Positions 54,375 through 64,000 of a stretch of DNA of 64,000 nt are shown here, piece by piece. Location: the NCBI GenBank assembly GCA_029959085.1, contig JARWIR010000035.1, forward strand, positions 5,438,501 to 5,502,500, given 5' to 3'. Numbering within the stretch: the first letter of the stretch is position 1; each line of letters begins with the position of its first letter. Source of the stretch: Nemophila menziesii. Taxonomy: Eukaryota; Streptophyta; Magnoliopsida; Boraginales; Hydrophyllaceae. Under the pieces are notes generated by a model that was not told the origin of the DNA, did no database searches, and saw only the letters and a program-made list of their open reading frames with translations. The position numbers were made by a program, and so were the translations under genes.

Positions 54375-56036
54375 GTATATTTAAATTTGCTTTTGATGTA
54401 TATTTGTGCGTGAATAAATTTTTCAATTTTTAAACTGGTTATAAATGTTATAAATTTGTATCAAGGTATCACCAAACCTTTTTTTAATAGAAAAATATTG
54501 ATTTTAAATCCTAGCCATACTTTAGATCATTTATTAAGGAGGCAAGATTTTTGTTGTGCCAATGAATTCTGATGGTTAGGTAAAAATGATAGTTATATTT
54601 CAATTTTGAATAGAGCGGATGTGAAGTGTTTCTAGTATGTGTTGTGTTGTCCAATAATTTGTTGATTAATCTTGATTTAATTCTAAACAATATCTACTAA
54701 GTTATACAATTTCAATGGATTTCTGTCCCTACTTGATATTGACATTATTCCTATTATCCTTTTTTATACTTATATTGATGTAAAATTTGCATCCATATGA
54801 GAACCATTCAAAATATATATCGTTTTGGTGTCTTGTTTTCCTTTTTACTTTTTAAAATTTTGTTGTTATTTTTTTAATCTCATATATTAAAAGAGTTTAG
54901 TATTTATGTACATGTTTTAAAATTATAAATTTTATAGATAAATTTTATTTATGTTTACTATGCATAATTGACTCTATATTTAATCGTATAGATACATGTT
55001 AGTTTATGTACTTGTAAATTTCTTAACAATAAATTGGATTTTGGAATCTATTGAGTACTATTATGTTTACAGATAATACTTTTCTTTTTTGTTTGAGACT
55101 TCATTTATAAGACCATATAATTATGTTTTCTCCATGATAGTAGGATAGAGAAGAATGAAATCTCAATCAAAATTATTAAATATAGATTAAATAATATGTT
55201 TTATATCTTGTGGCAGGTTATGTGTTATGTGAAGAATTTTTATTATTCAAATGTCAAGATTGTTGGCCATAACATTTTAATTAAGTATGGTTCTCCTTCT
55301 TTTAGCTTGACCTACATCATCAACAATGTCCCATATTCTAGCCCGCCCAGTGATTTAAAGATATAATTGCTAATTAGGTTCATAACCTAACATTTTCTTG
55401 TATATATATAAATCTATTAGTTAGCCTTGTTGTACTATTTCTAAAACTTATACAATTCATGAGTTTGAGTATTTAAAAATATATAAATTAATGTATTTTT
55501 TTATACAATAAATCATGGATTTATTTTTTCAACGTAGTATCTTTATCATGTAGTGGTGTTGATAATACACCTAAAATATTATTTTAGACTTATGGCTCTT
55601 CTACTGAAGAAACTGCCGCCATTTACATATCATTCGCCACCATCATTAACTTGGTTTAGCTACGCCATCAAAAAACGAAGAACCAAATTAAGGTAAATAA
55701 ATTAACTTATGAAATTCTAAAAAAAATTAACTAATTTCATCACTTTTACAATTTTTGAAAATTATCTAATTTAAAAAAATTAGAATCATGAGGTTTATAA
55801 TATTTTTATAAAAATTATACAATGGCCATTCATGTAACGTTGTAAACCTTTTATTGTATAAGAAGTGACCCACTAAGAATACCGGTGTGTTTTTGTCCTA
55901 TACTGCATGTTTTTGAATTGTTTTGTAGTAAATATTCACTTGAAAATTCCTGAAATTTATCTTAAATTTATTCTTATACTGCATATTATGAATTGTTTGC
56001 AGTAAATATTCATTTGACGCAACGTCAAAGATGGTT

Positions 56037-56240
56037 ACACAACCCAGTGAATTGTATTGCACAACTTATTGAATTGTATTGCGCAACCCAACCCATTGAA
56101 TTGTATCGCATGGCCTAGTAAATTTTATCGCACAACCCCGTGAATTGTGTTGTATATCCCCGTAAATTGTGTTGCACATCCCATGTCGCACAACCTCGTG
56201 AATTGTGTCGCATAACCCAGTGAATTATGTCACCCTTGTG
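56037..56240. repeat. Degenerate minisatellite, unit 8 (shortened)
   Basis: Same shortened form as unit 5. Confidence 0.83.
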
Positions 56241-56600
56241 AAGGGTATTGTAGACCTCCAGTATAGGACAAGGGGTGTCTAAAAAGGTCACTTCATATTG
56301 AAAGAGGAAGATGAAAAACTGAAAATGAATCAACCATGGATGCATAATATTCTTTATTTATATATGTTACAAACAAGTGTATAATTATAAACTTAATTAT
56401 CAAGAATATAGATTAAAATTAATAAAAGTTTGAAATTGAATAAGGATTACAAACTACTTCAAAATTTATTTAACATTAATTACATGTTATGTTTCTTATA
56501 TTAAGATAGATTTGTATTCTTTTTTTTTTGTAGTAATCATCTTGAGATAAAAATACTATTGTATAAATGTTTGAACTTCAATAGAACCGAAAAGTATATA

Positions 56601-57191
56601 AAAATAGGAACAAAACATTTGATTTCAATCAAGTTGACAATTTTTAGTTAAAATACATGAATAAAATAAAATAATAAGGGATAAAATTATTCATCCAATC
56701 CTATATTATTTACAAAGCCCTCGCAGAGATTTGATCAAATTCTGCTATTTGGAAGGAAATTAAACATGAATGTCAGAGATATTCGTCTCTACATTTATAA
56801 ACCTATGAATTATACTCAAATACTCAAATACAACAATAAGTTTTGGGTAACTCTGAGAGAGATGTTCACATCCTCAAAATAATCACAGTGGTTTATCCTT
56901 CGATAATTGAAAATCACCAAAATGTCTTGCCATTGCAAGGAACTAGTTTCTTAGAATTATCAAAAACAAAGATAAAAATACTTGTAAGCAGATATTTATT
57001 GATAAAGGAGGCATCACAAAAAGTATCAAAGATAGAAGATGGGTCTCCATGTTGGGAAAAGTTAACTTAAATATTAAAATTTCTAGCATCACTGAATGCC
57101 TTTCATTTTTAAATTATCCAATCTTCCTTAATAATTTTTATTATTTAAATTTCAGCCAAAATGATTTCCCATTTAGTTCTAAGTTTTGTGA
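56601..57191. repeat. Array unit 9, truncated by retrotransposon
   Basis: The first 591 bp of another unit, including the LINE 3' region from 56645. Similarity to the other units stops after TTCTAAGTTTTGTGA at 57,191. All other units continue into a C-T-T-C-A-A-A-G-A continuation, whereas here unrelated retroelement LTR sequence begins. Confidence 0.9.
56645..57191 (-). mobile_element. LINE 3' end fragment in unit 9
   Basis: Only the last 0.55 kb of the LINE (its 3' region, nearest the unit start) remains before the retroelement breakpoint at 57,191. No RT motif is included. Confidence 0.8.
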
Positions 57192-57885
57192 TTAAATTAG
57201 ATTGGGTTTATTACTCTTTTCGATAATTTGTGATTATTTACTGATTTTAGAGTCGCGAACTAAAATTAGGTATTAGTATCTAAGCTATTCCATATATGTG
57301 GCGTATGGATCATCCTGACGGAGGGTTTAGGTATAGAAATAATTATTCAATCTACGATAAAAGCTATTGATTCTGACGAACTTAGCTAATTCTAGGGCCA
57401 ATAAGGTAAAACACTTAATCATCCAACGGTGGATCATATTTACCCTGACGGGACTAGTGACACTTTAGGATCGCCTTATAGTCCACCCTGACGGGGGTAT
57501 AAGGAACTTAGAATCCCGACCATTGTAATTGACCGATTTAGCCCTTAAACAACATAAGTTAGGAAGTAAGATTAGGAGGATCCTTGCGTTCTCAAGTACT
57601 ACATCTCATATTGCGTTTTCACTTATTTTACTTGCGTCTTAGCTTCTACTTGCATTTAATTATTTGTCTTTTATTCATTAGCTTTAATCAACAAAACCAA
57701 ACAAACATTTTTATATCTTTTATTTTCATAAGTGCATCAATCACTATTTGCTAAACATTGTGATCAACCATCCGTCCTTGGAACGAATCTGTATTATCAT
57801 ACATACTACTTGGGACAACCGTACACTTGCGGTTGTGGTTCGATTAGCATTTGCATTTATTTTTAGAACACACAAAGGACCACCA
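57189..57885 (+). repeat. 5' LTR (boundaries provisional)
   Basis: Array similarity ends at 57,191. The first TG that could start an LTR is at 57,189 (TGATTAAATTAG), and CACCA at 57,881-57,885 is the likely end, 6 bp before the PBS. The interval is about 697 bp, short for Athila LTRs, so the left part may be truncated by the junction. It contains three CCTGACGG motifs (57,314; 57,444; 57,487) and a U5 hairpin. No 3' LTR is available for comparison. Confidence 0.55.
57815..57836 (+). other. Stem-loop in LTR U5 region
   Basis: ACAACCG (57,815-57,821) pairs perfectly with CGGTTGT (57,830-57,836) around an 8-nt loop TACACTTG. A similar short hairpin around TACACTTG just upstream of the PBS is, from memory, common in Athila-like LTRs. 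A role in RNA processing or packaging is inference. Confidence 0.5.
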
Positions 57886-57891
57886 AGTTTT

Positions 57892-57910
57892 TGGCGCCGC
57901 TGCCGGGGAT
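57892..57910 (+). promoter_or_regulatory. Primer-binding site, tRNA-Asp type
   Basis: TGGCGCCGCTGCCGGGGAT is complementary to the 3' end of plant tRNA-Asp(GUC) including CCA, with one mismatch (C for T at the ninth base). It would prime minus-strand DNA synthesis. This primer choice is characteristic of Athila elements. Confidence 0.85.
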
Positions 57911-58082
57911 GGTAGCGTGTGACCACGGTGTTTATCCTTTAGTGATAAGTGCATTTATTTTATTTTATCAGTTTTATGCTTTTTGTTTGTTAGCTTTTTA
58001 AGGTTTTTAGGTTGGGTGTATACGAAGAAGGCTATTCAAGGATCTAGAGCCAACACCTCCGATCCTTAGTAATCCAGAATCG
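57911..58082 (+). other. Leader between PBS and gag
   Basis: The untranslated leader. The gag frame is open from about 58,008 (after TAG) and already reads like Athila gag (DLEPTPPILSNPES) before 58,083, but contains no ATG. An ATA codon at 58,020-58,022 sits where a start might be expected. The first in-frame ATG is only at 58,152. Confidence 0.5.
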
Positions 58083-61000
58083 TTGATCAGACTTGCGAAC
58101 CGAAGAAGAAGAGAACGAGAAGCTTTAGAAGTAGAAGAATTAAGTAACAGAATGGAGAATATCAATCTTCAAGGTCAACAGAATAATGTACAAGGCCAGC
58201 TAGATGCGAATGGCCAACCTTTAGCTCCAGGCGTTATTCCTCAAGTTCAACCACTAAATCCTAATCCTCAAGTCCAGATAGTGATGAATCAAGATCCGTG
58301 GTTTACTAATGGTCCTCCAGAAGTTCCATTCCGCGCTCCTGCTATAGGAGTAGGTGCTCCAGATATTGATGTTCCGAGATTCCGTCCAGATTCGGGTATG
58401 CTAGCTCAGTTCCAAAACTTTGGAAATTTTCGCGGAAGACCATCGGAAGATCCTCTTAGAGCGGTACAGAAATTCAAACAGATATGTGATTCTTATATCA
58501 CACAAGGGGTTTCAAGAGAACAGATGTATTTTGCTGCTTTTAAATTCTCTGACATTGATGGAGCAAGTGAATGGCACGATACTCAAGATCCTATGAAGAT
58601 TACTAATTGGGACCAATTAGAGATTGCGTTCTTTGACAGGTATTACCCAAGTAATATGAGGTTAGATGCTGAATTAGAATTGACGCATTTCCGTCAAGAG
58701 TATGAGGAAACTGTGGGTAGGAGTTGGACAAGATTTCAGATGTGTTTGCAGAAAGTTCCCAATCATGGCTTTTCAGAACAACAACAGTTAAAAATCTTTT
58801 ATAGAGGCCTTGATGGAACTTCGAGAGAAAAATTAGATACGCTATGTGGTGCAGGTTTTCTTCAAGTTCAACCCGCTCATGCCAAAATCATTTTAGAGAG
58901 AACAGTCAAGAATGAAGTTGGGTGGAGCTCAGTAAGAACACCAGTTAAGGGAGTAAATAATGTTGACATAGAAGAGAAATTTGCTACGTTTGAGAATAAG
59001 ATCCAGAATACCATAGAGCAACAATTGAAGCAGCTTACTCTAGCTGTGAAAGAAGGATTTTCGGGTAAGAAGGTAGCTGTGCATGCTGCACAAGAGGTTT
59101 ATATGTGTTCAATTTGTAAGGTAGATGATCATGATGAGGAAAGTTGTCCGAATAACCAAGAATCAGTGAATTTTATGTCCAATAGAGGTAATTTCAATTC
59201 AAGTGGTAATGGATATCAGCCTAACAGAAACCATCCTGGGTTTCAATACTCAAATCCTAATGGGGCAGCCAATCCTACTTACGCGTATCAGCCGCGTCCT
59301 CAAGGCAACAACTATAATCCAAGACCACACAACAATCATCAAGGAGGACAGAATCAAAACAATTATGTGCAAAGACAAGCTCCTCAGAATACCTACGATG
59401 AGAATTTAAACCAGAAAGCTTTACCTGCCCATCCACAAGAAGGAGTAGTTACCCTTCAGAAAACCGTTGAGAATTTGATTGCTCTTCAAACACAAGTTTT
59501 GGAACGTCAGAACGCAGCTGAAGCAAATATGAAGATTTTCCAGAATCAGCTAAGTCAAATTAATAAACAGCTGAATCAGCGTCCACAAGGGCAACTTCCT
59601 AGCGATACGGAAAATCCAACACAACGTGAAGATTGCAAGGCTGTTACATTAAGAAGTGGTAAGAACCTCCCTCCACCTCCTTTTCCCGTTATGAAAGAGA
59701 AAGAAGTCCCAAGAAAAGAAAAGGAAGTGGGTGAGAAAGAGAAAGAGAATGAGAAAGATAGTGAGGTTGAAGAGATAGAAAGACCAAGAGAAATTCCGAA
59801 AAAGAGAGATGAAATTGTAAGCAATCGCCCTCCACCACCGTTTCCATCGCGAGTTCAGAAAAAGGGTGATATGGTTGATTTTCAGAAGTTCTTTAATAGA
59901 GTGAAGGGTTTGAGTATTAATATTCCGTTACTTGAGGCGATTCGAGATATTCCTAAGTATACGAAGTTTTTGAAGAGGGCCCTCACTAATAAAAGGCCCT
60001 ACTGTGATAATGATATGATTGGCCTTCCTGAAGAGTGTAGTGTGATTTGCCAGAGTAAATTACCTCCGAAGTTAGTTGATCCGGGGAGTTTCACGATTCC
60101 CATATCGATTGGAGAAGAATGGAAAGGAAAGGCGTTATGTGATTTGGGGGCGAGCATCAACTTGATGCCCAAGTCAGTCTTTGATAAGCTTAAAATTGGA
60201 AATGCAAGACCTACCTCTATGGTCTTGCAAATGGCGGACAGGTCTCTTGCTCATCCTGAAGGCCGCATTGAGGATGTTCTTGTTAAGGCAGGTACACTTA
60301 TATTTCCTGTTGATTTCGTAATACTTGAATACAATGCAGATAGAAATGTCCCCATTATTTTGGGTAGACCGTTCCTAGCTACAGGGAGAACATTGATCGA
60401 TGTAGAAAATGGCGAATTGACAATGAGGATACAAGATGAGGAAGTGAAATTCAATGTATTTCGAGCTATGAAATTTCCAGATTCCCAGGAAGATTGCTTC
60501 AGAATGGATGTAGTAGAGCAAGCATCACAAGAGGTATTTAATTGCTTAAATTTTGATGATATCTTGCAGGCTGCTTTGACATTAGATTCACCTGAGATGA
60601 TGGAGGAGCTTACCGAAACAGTAGCAGCTCTCAATTCTGAAAATCCGAAGTATAGGCGTCTTGCCTATGAACCTGTGAGAGAACCGGGGGAGATTATTCC
60701 TAAAAAGAAGCCTTCAATTGAATCTCCTCCGGAGTTGGAAGAAAAACCATTGCCAGCACACTTGAGGTATGCTTATTTGGGTACTAATGAAACTCTACCT
60801 GTTATTGTTTCAGCTAATTTAACAGGTCCTCAAGAAGATAAACTGTTGCGTGTGTTAAGAGCCAACAAAGAAGCAATAGGTTGGACAATTGCTGACATCA
60901 AATGCATTAGTCCATCCTATTGTCAACACAAAATCATACTTGAAGATGTTAACGCACGCTCAGTTGAAGGTCAAAGAAGATTGATGCCCGTGATGAAGGA

Positions 61001-61247
61001 TGTGGTAAAGAAAGAGGTGATCAAACTTTTAGATGCGGGGATTATTTATCCCATTTCGAGTAGTGAATGGGTGAGCCCAGTTCAGTGTGTACCGAAGAAG
61101 GGAGGAATAACAACAATTCTTAACGATAAAAATGAGGCGATTCCTTCAAGAACGGTAGTAGGTTGGAGAGTTTGCATGGATTACAGAAAGCTGAACAAGG
61201 CCACCAGAAAGATCATTTCCCTTTGCCCTTCATTGATCAGATGTTAG
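58083..61247 (+). pseudogene. gag-pol: Athila gag-protease-RT (N-terminal part), frame broken in RT
   Basis: A frame of 1054 codons. It has no ATG at its left end (58,083 is TTG; first ATG 58,152). Gag core (retrotransposon gag family) spans residues about 112-262, from FRGRPSEDPLRAV to FYRGLDGTSREKLD. A zinc knuckle C-x2-C-x4-H-x4-C is at 59,106-59,147 (residue 342 on). A glutamine/asparagine-rich linker follows, then a K/E-rich charged stretch (59,690-59,810). The aspartic protease has ALCDLGASINLMP with the catalytic D at 60,141 and ILGRPFL near 60,354. RT begins near 60,960 (LLDAGIIYPISSSEWVSP; GWRVCMDYRKLN). A one-base deletion near 61,205-61,213 shifts the frame and it stops at 61,247. 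Function: capsid formation, polyprotein cleavage and start of RT. The element cannot make a full polyprotein as it stands. Confidence 0.9.
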
Positions 61248-61345
61248 ACAAATTAGCCGGAAGGGAATATTACTGTTTCTTGGATGGCTACTCCGGGTAC
61301 AATCAGATTTACGTGGCTCCAGAAGATCAACATAAGACTACTTTT
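61212..61345 (+). pseudogene. Athila RT, middle fragment in shifted frame
   Basis: After the first frame change, RT continues in a second frame: DHFPLPFIDQML, then REYYCFLDGYSGYNQI (the first catalytic aspartate region, in the FLDGYSGYNQI form usual for Athila), then HKTTF. About 31 bases, encoding the stretch between HKTTF and MPFGLCNAP, are missing at about 61,343, which shifts the frame again. The fragment stops at 61,396 if read straight through. Confidence 0.85.
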
Positions 61346-61347
61346 AA

Positions 61348-63624
61348 ATGCCATTTGGGTTGTGTAACGCTCCCGCTACTTTTCAGAGATGCATGATGGC
61401 CATCTTCTGGGATATGATTGATAATTTCCTGGAAGTGTTTATGGATGATTTCTCCGTGTTTGGTGATGATTTTGATATATGCTTAGATAACTTGGAGAAA
61501 GTGTTAGTGAGATGCAAGGAAACAGATTTGGTGCTCAACTGGGAGAAGTGTCATTTCATGGTTCGCGAAGGTATTGTCCTGGGTCACAAAGTTTCGAGTG
61601 TTGGATTAGAGGTCGATAGAGCAAAGATAGAGGTAATTAAAACTCTTCCCACTCCCGTTTCTGTTAAAGGGGTAAGGAGTTTTCTTGGCCATGCTGGCTT
61701 TTATAGGCGCTTTATTAAAGATTTTTCTAAGATTGCTAAACCGTTATGCAACTTACTCGAAAAGGATTGCAAATTCCTTTTTGATGAAGCTTGTTTAGCG
61801 ACCTTCAAAGCAATCAAAGAAAAGCTTATTTCTGCTCCTATAGTGTTACCTCCGGATTGGAATTTACCGTTTGAGGTTATGTGTGATGCGAGTGATTTGT
61901 GTATGGGAGCTGTATTAGGACAGAGGAAAGAGGAGGTTTTTCATTCGATTTACTATGCTAGTAAAACTTTTAGTGGTGCTCAGATTAATTACACAGTTAC
62001 AGAAAAAGAGTTGCTAGCAGTTGTATATTCGTTTGATAAATTTCGCTCTTATCTTCTTGGAGCGAAAGTTATTGTTTATACAGATCATTCCGCGATCAGA
62101 TTTCTTATGGAGAAGAAAGATGCAAAATCAAGGTTAATCAGATGGGTGTTATTGCTTCAAGAGTTCGATTTAGAGATCAAAGATAGAAAGGGTTGTGAGA
62201 ATCAGGTTGCAGATCATCTATCGCGTTTAGAGGGTTCGGAGATGAATAGTGGTACTGAAGCAGTTAGAGAAGAGTTCCCTGATGAGAGTTTATTCGTTGT
62301 TCGAGATTATGAGGCTCCGTGGTATGCAGATATTGTGAATTTAGTGGTGAGTGGTGTTTTTCCTGAAGGTTCTACTTATCAAGAAAGAAAGAGGTTAGCT
62401 CATCGTGCTAGACAGTTCTTTTGGGAGGATCCGTTCCTCTATAAAGTTTGTGCTGACCAAATGATACGAAGATGTGTAGCAAGGGAAGAAACTCAAGCCA
62501 TTATAGCTGGATGCCATGATTCATTATATGGAGGACATTTCAAAGGAGACAGAACTGCTGCAAAGGTATTCCAATCAGGTTTTTATTGGCCTTCTCTTAT
62601 AAAAGATTGTCATGAATATGTTAAGAAATGTACGAGATGCCAGTTTACTGGAAACATATCCAAGAGGGATGAGATGCCGCGTAATAATGTGTTAGAGGTT
62701 GAGATATTCGATGTATGGGGCATAGACTTTATGGGTCCTTTCGTTCCTTCAAATGGTAACCTCTATATCTTATTAGCTGTTGATTATGTGTCTAAGTGGG
62801 TAGAAGCGGTGGCTTTACCTACAAATGATTCACGAGTGGTGATCAAGTTTTTGAAATCACATATTTTCACTAGACATGGCACACCTAGAGTGATTATTAG
62901 CGATGGTGGATCTCATTTCGTTAATAAATATCTGAAGACTGTTCTAGAGAAGTATGGAGTTAGACACCGTGTATCTACTGCATATCATCCCCAATCCAAT
63001 GGTCAAGCTGAAGTTTCGAATCGTGAAGTCAAGTCAATCCTAGAGAAAACCGTTGGTCCTACAAGAAAAGATTGGTCAATGAAGTTAGATGATGCGTTGT
63101 GGGCCTATCGTACTGCGTTTAAGACTCCAGTTGGTGCATCTCCCTATCGTATGGTGTATGGTAAGGCTTGTCACTTACCTTTAGAGCTTCAAATGGGTGC
63201 CTATTGGGCAATTGCACAGTTGAACTTAGATCCTATCTTAGCCGGAAAGAATCGTATGATGAAGCTTAATGAACTCGATGAATTCTGTTTGCATGCTTAC
63301 GAAAATGCCAAACTTTACAAAGAAAACACAAAGAAATGGCATGACAATCGGATTCGTCCAAAGAACTTTGAAGTGGGGCAAAGAGTATTAAAGTATAACT
63401 CAAAGTTCAGCAATTATCCGGGTAAGTTAAGATCTAAGTGGTCAGGTCCATACATTGTGACCAAAGTTACACCTCATGGGGCAATAGAAATAGAACATCC
63501 GCTAGAGAACCGTACCTTTATGGTTAACGGTCACAGATTAAAGATATACCATGGAGGTGAAGATACCAATCGCTCGGAAGATCCACATCCCGGGGAGGTC
63601 ATGTATCTCCTCGAGACTCCTTAG
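61348..63624 (+). pseudogene. Athila RT C-terminus, RNase H and integrase (intact frame)
   Basis: 758 codons open to a TAG at 63,622. RT resumes at [15 protein letters not shown], with the catalytic FMDDFSVF at 61,438-61,461. RNase H (about 61,865-62,230) keeps its acidic residues in CDAS, EKELLA, YTDH and VADHLSR. Integrase has an HHCC zinc domain (H-D-S-L-Y-G-G-H at about 62,515, C-T-R-C at 62,629-62,640) and a core with the DDE acids in GIDFMGPF (about 62,719), ISDGGSHF (about 62,895) and [10 protein letters not shown] (about 63,000). The C-terminal region runs to GAIEIEHP (about 63,480). No stop or frame change occurs in this segment, in contrast with the RT finger region upstream. It would need the upstream frame for translation, so it is called a pseudogene. 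Confidence 0.92.
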
Positions 63625-64000
63625 AAGCGTGAGGTAACCCGTCGAGCTTAACGACGTTAAACAAAAGCCAATTACTTGTATATTAGCTGAGTTTTTACAT
63701 TTTTTGCAATTTAGATTAGTTTGATTTTCGTAATTTTATTGTTTTTATTAAGAAATGAGGAAGGGTAGTTGTTTTTAATGATTTCAGGGGTAAAAAGGAC
63801 TTGAGTTTGGGGTCGATTTGGCGAAAACAGAAGAAAAAGAGGTTGGATGTCCAGGAGAAACCGGGGACCCAGTTTCGCAAAAACCGGGAACCCGGTTTTG
63901 GAGCTGGTACCAACCATTTTAACGCAACACTTGGCGTTTTGGGGTAATGTCACAGCGTCGGAACCGGGAACCCGCATTGGCGAAACCGGGTACCCGGTTT
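63625..64000 (+). other. Athila 3' spacer, start, with palindromic repeats
   Basis: No coding sequence recognised. An env-like ORF or a long spacer normally follows pol in Athila; only the first 376 bp are visible and no ORF of note begins here. The right part holds four palindromic ACCGGG/CCCGGT repeats (annotated separately). The region is notably GC-richer in its last 150 bp. Confidence 0.7.
63858..64000. repeat. Four palindromic AAACCGGG-N-ACCCGGTTT repeats
   Basis: Copies at 63,858-63,875, 63,881-63,898, 63,961-63,975 and 63,982-64,000. The second and fourth are near-perfect inverted repeats (AAACCGGG / CCCGGTTT); the first and third are degenerate on one arm. The first two are linked by CGC-A-A, and a GGCGAAACC context precedes the last. 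The series may continue past the window. Confidence 0.8.

Larger units (their letters stand above)
48734..56600. repeat. Array unit 8 (7.87 kb, LINE-containing)
   Basis: LINE at 48778-53442, base sequence 53443-56600. It lacks the unit-7 MITE (empty site near 53,750) and keeps the LINE segment of about 50 bp deleted in units 6 and 7 (around 49,858-49,905). It has the longest microsatellite (54185-54374). Confidence 0.9.
1..57191. repeat. Tandem array of nine 3.6-10.1 kb units (base repeat plus LINE)
   Basis: The motif AAAATTGGAACAATAC or a close variant recurs at 1, 3557, 7117, 17218, 25245, 33067, 40890, 48734 and 56601, each time followed and preceded by the same sequence, all in the same orientation. 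Unit lengths are 3556, 3560, 10101, 8027, 7822, 7823, 7844 and 7867 bp, plus a truncated ninth. The left end lies outside the window; the right end is cut by a retroelement. No long ORF exists anywhere in the array; the short ORFs are byproducts of repeats or antisense LINE remnants. No 18S/25S rRNA sequence is present, so this is not rDNA. Confidence 0.95.
57189..64000 (+). mobile_element. Athila-clade Ty3/gypsy LTR retrotransposon, 5' part
   Basis: Order: 5' LTR, tRNA-Asp-type PBS, gag, protease, RT, RNase H, integrase, 3' spacer. Gag-pol in one frame, protease with D-L-G-A, the phrase DVENGELTMR after the protease, LPAHLRYAYLG before RT, and integrase last are all typical of Athila and its plant relatives. 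It has interrupted array unit 9. The 3' LTR, polypurine tract and right target duplication lie outside the window. Base composition is clearly less AT-rich than in the array. Confidence 0.92.

Noticed and set aside
1..57191. Array as ribosomal DNA or intergenic spacer
   Set aside because: The 8-10 kb period is suggestive, but no 18S, 5.8S or 25S sequence is present.
59576..60634. Reverse-strand ORFs of 82 and 127 codons inside the Athila gag-pol
   Set aside because: They are antisense shadows of the coding strand.
63711..63977. Reverse-strand ORFs in the Athila 3' spacer
   Set aside because: They cross the palindromic repeats, have no recognisable domain and overlap each other; an antisense gene cannot be supported from 376 bp.

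Overview
This window is nuclear DNA from a flowering plant, probably a dicot. The evidence is strong AT-richness, a plant-type L1 LINE, a Mutator-type MITE family and an Athila-clade Ty3/gypsy retrotransposon with a plant tRNA-Asp primer-binding site. I see no intact host gene, rRNA, tRNA or CRISPR array. It looks like repeat-dominated, probably heterochromatic DNA.

Layout. Positions 1-57,191 are one head-to-tail tandem array of nine units. Each starts at the same motif (AAAATTGGAACAATAC or a close variant). Units 1 and 2 (1-3,556; 3,557-7,116) are short (3.56 kb): a base unit of about 3.37 kb plus a 180-bp MITE. Units 4-8 (17,218-56,600) are 7.8-8.0 kb: the same base unit with an antisense-oriented dead L1-type LINE of about 4.6-4.8 kb at a fixed point. 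Unit 3 (7,117-17,217, 10.1 kb) is chimeric: it has the longest LINE copy (5.87 kb, endonuclease region retained), a collapsed base unit and a second partial LINE. Unit 9 is cut off at 57,191.

Positions 57,189-64,000 are the left part of an Athila-like element. It has a 5' LTR of about 0.7 kb, a PBS, gag, protease, reverse transcriptase broken by two frame-changing deletions, RNase H, integrase, and the start of a 3' spacer rich in palindromic repeats. Its 3' LTR lies beyond the window.

How the parts fit. The short units preserve the LINE-empty site, so the sequence records an order of events: a base tandem repeat, then a LINE insertion with a probable 9-bp target duplication in one lineage, then death of the LINE and loss of its endonuclease region, then amplification of the composite 7.8-kb unit by unequal exchange. 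A MITE separately entered the LINE-free lineage at almost the same site. Later private events are a 12-bp microsatellite expansion (units 5-8), a perfect 180-bp duplication (unit 4), a second MITE (unit 7) and a very recent duplication of about 7.8 kb (28.9-36.7 kb copied to 36.7-44.6 kb). All identities were judged by eye; no alignment or database search was run.
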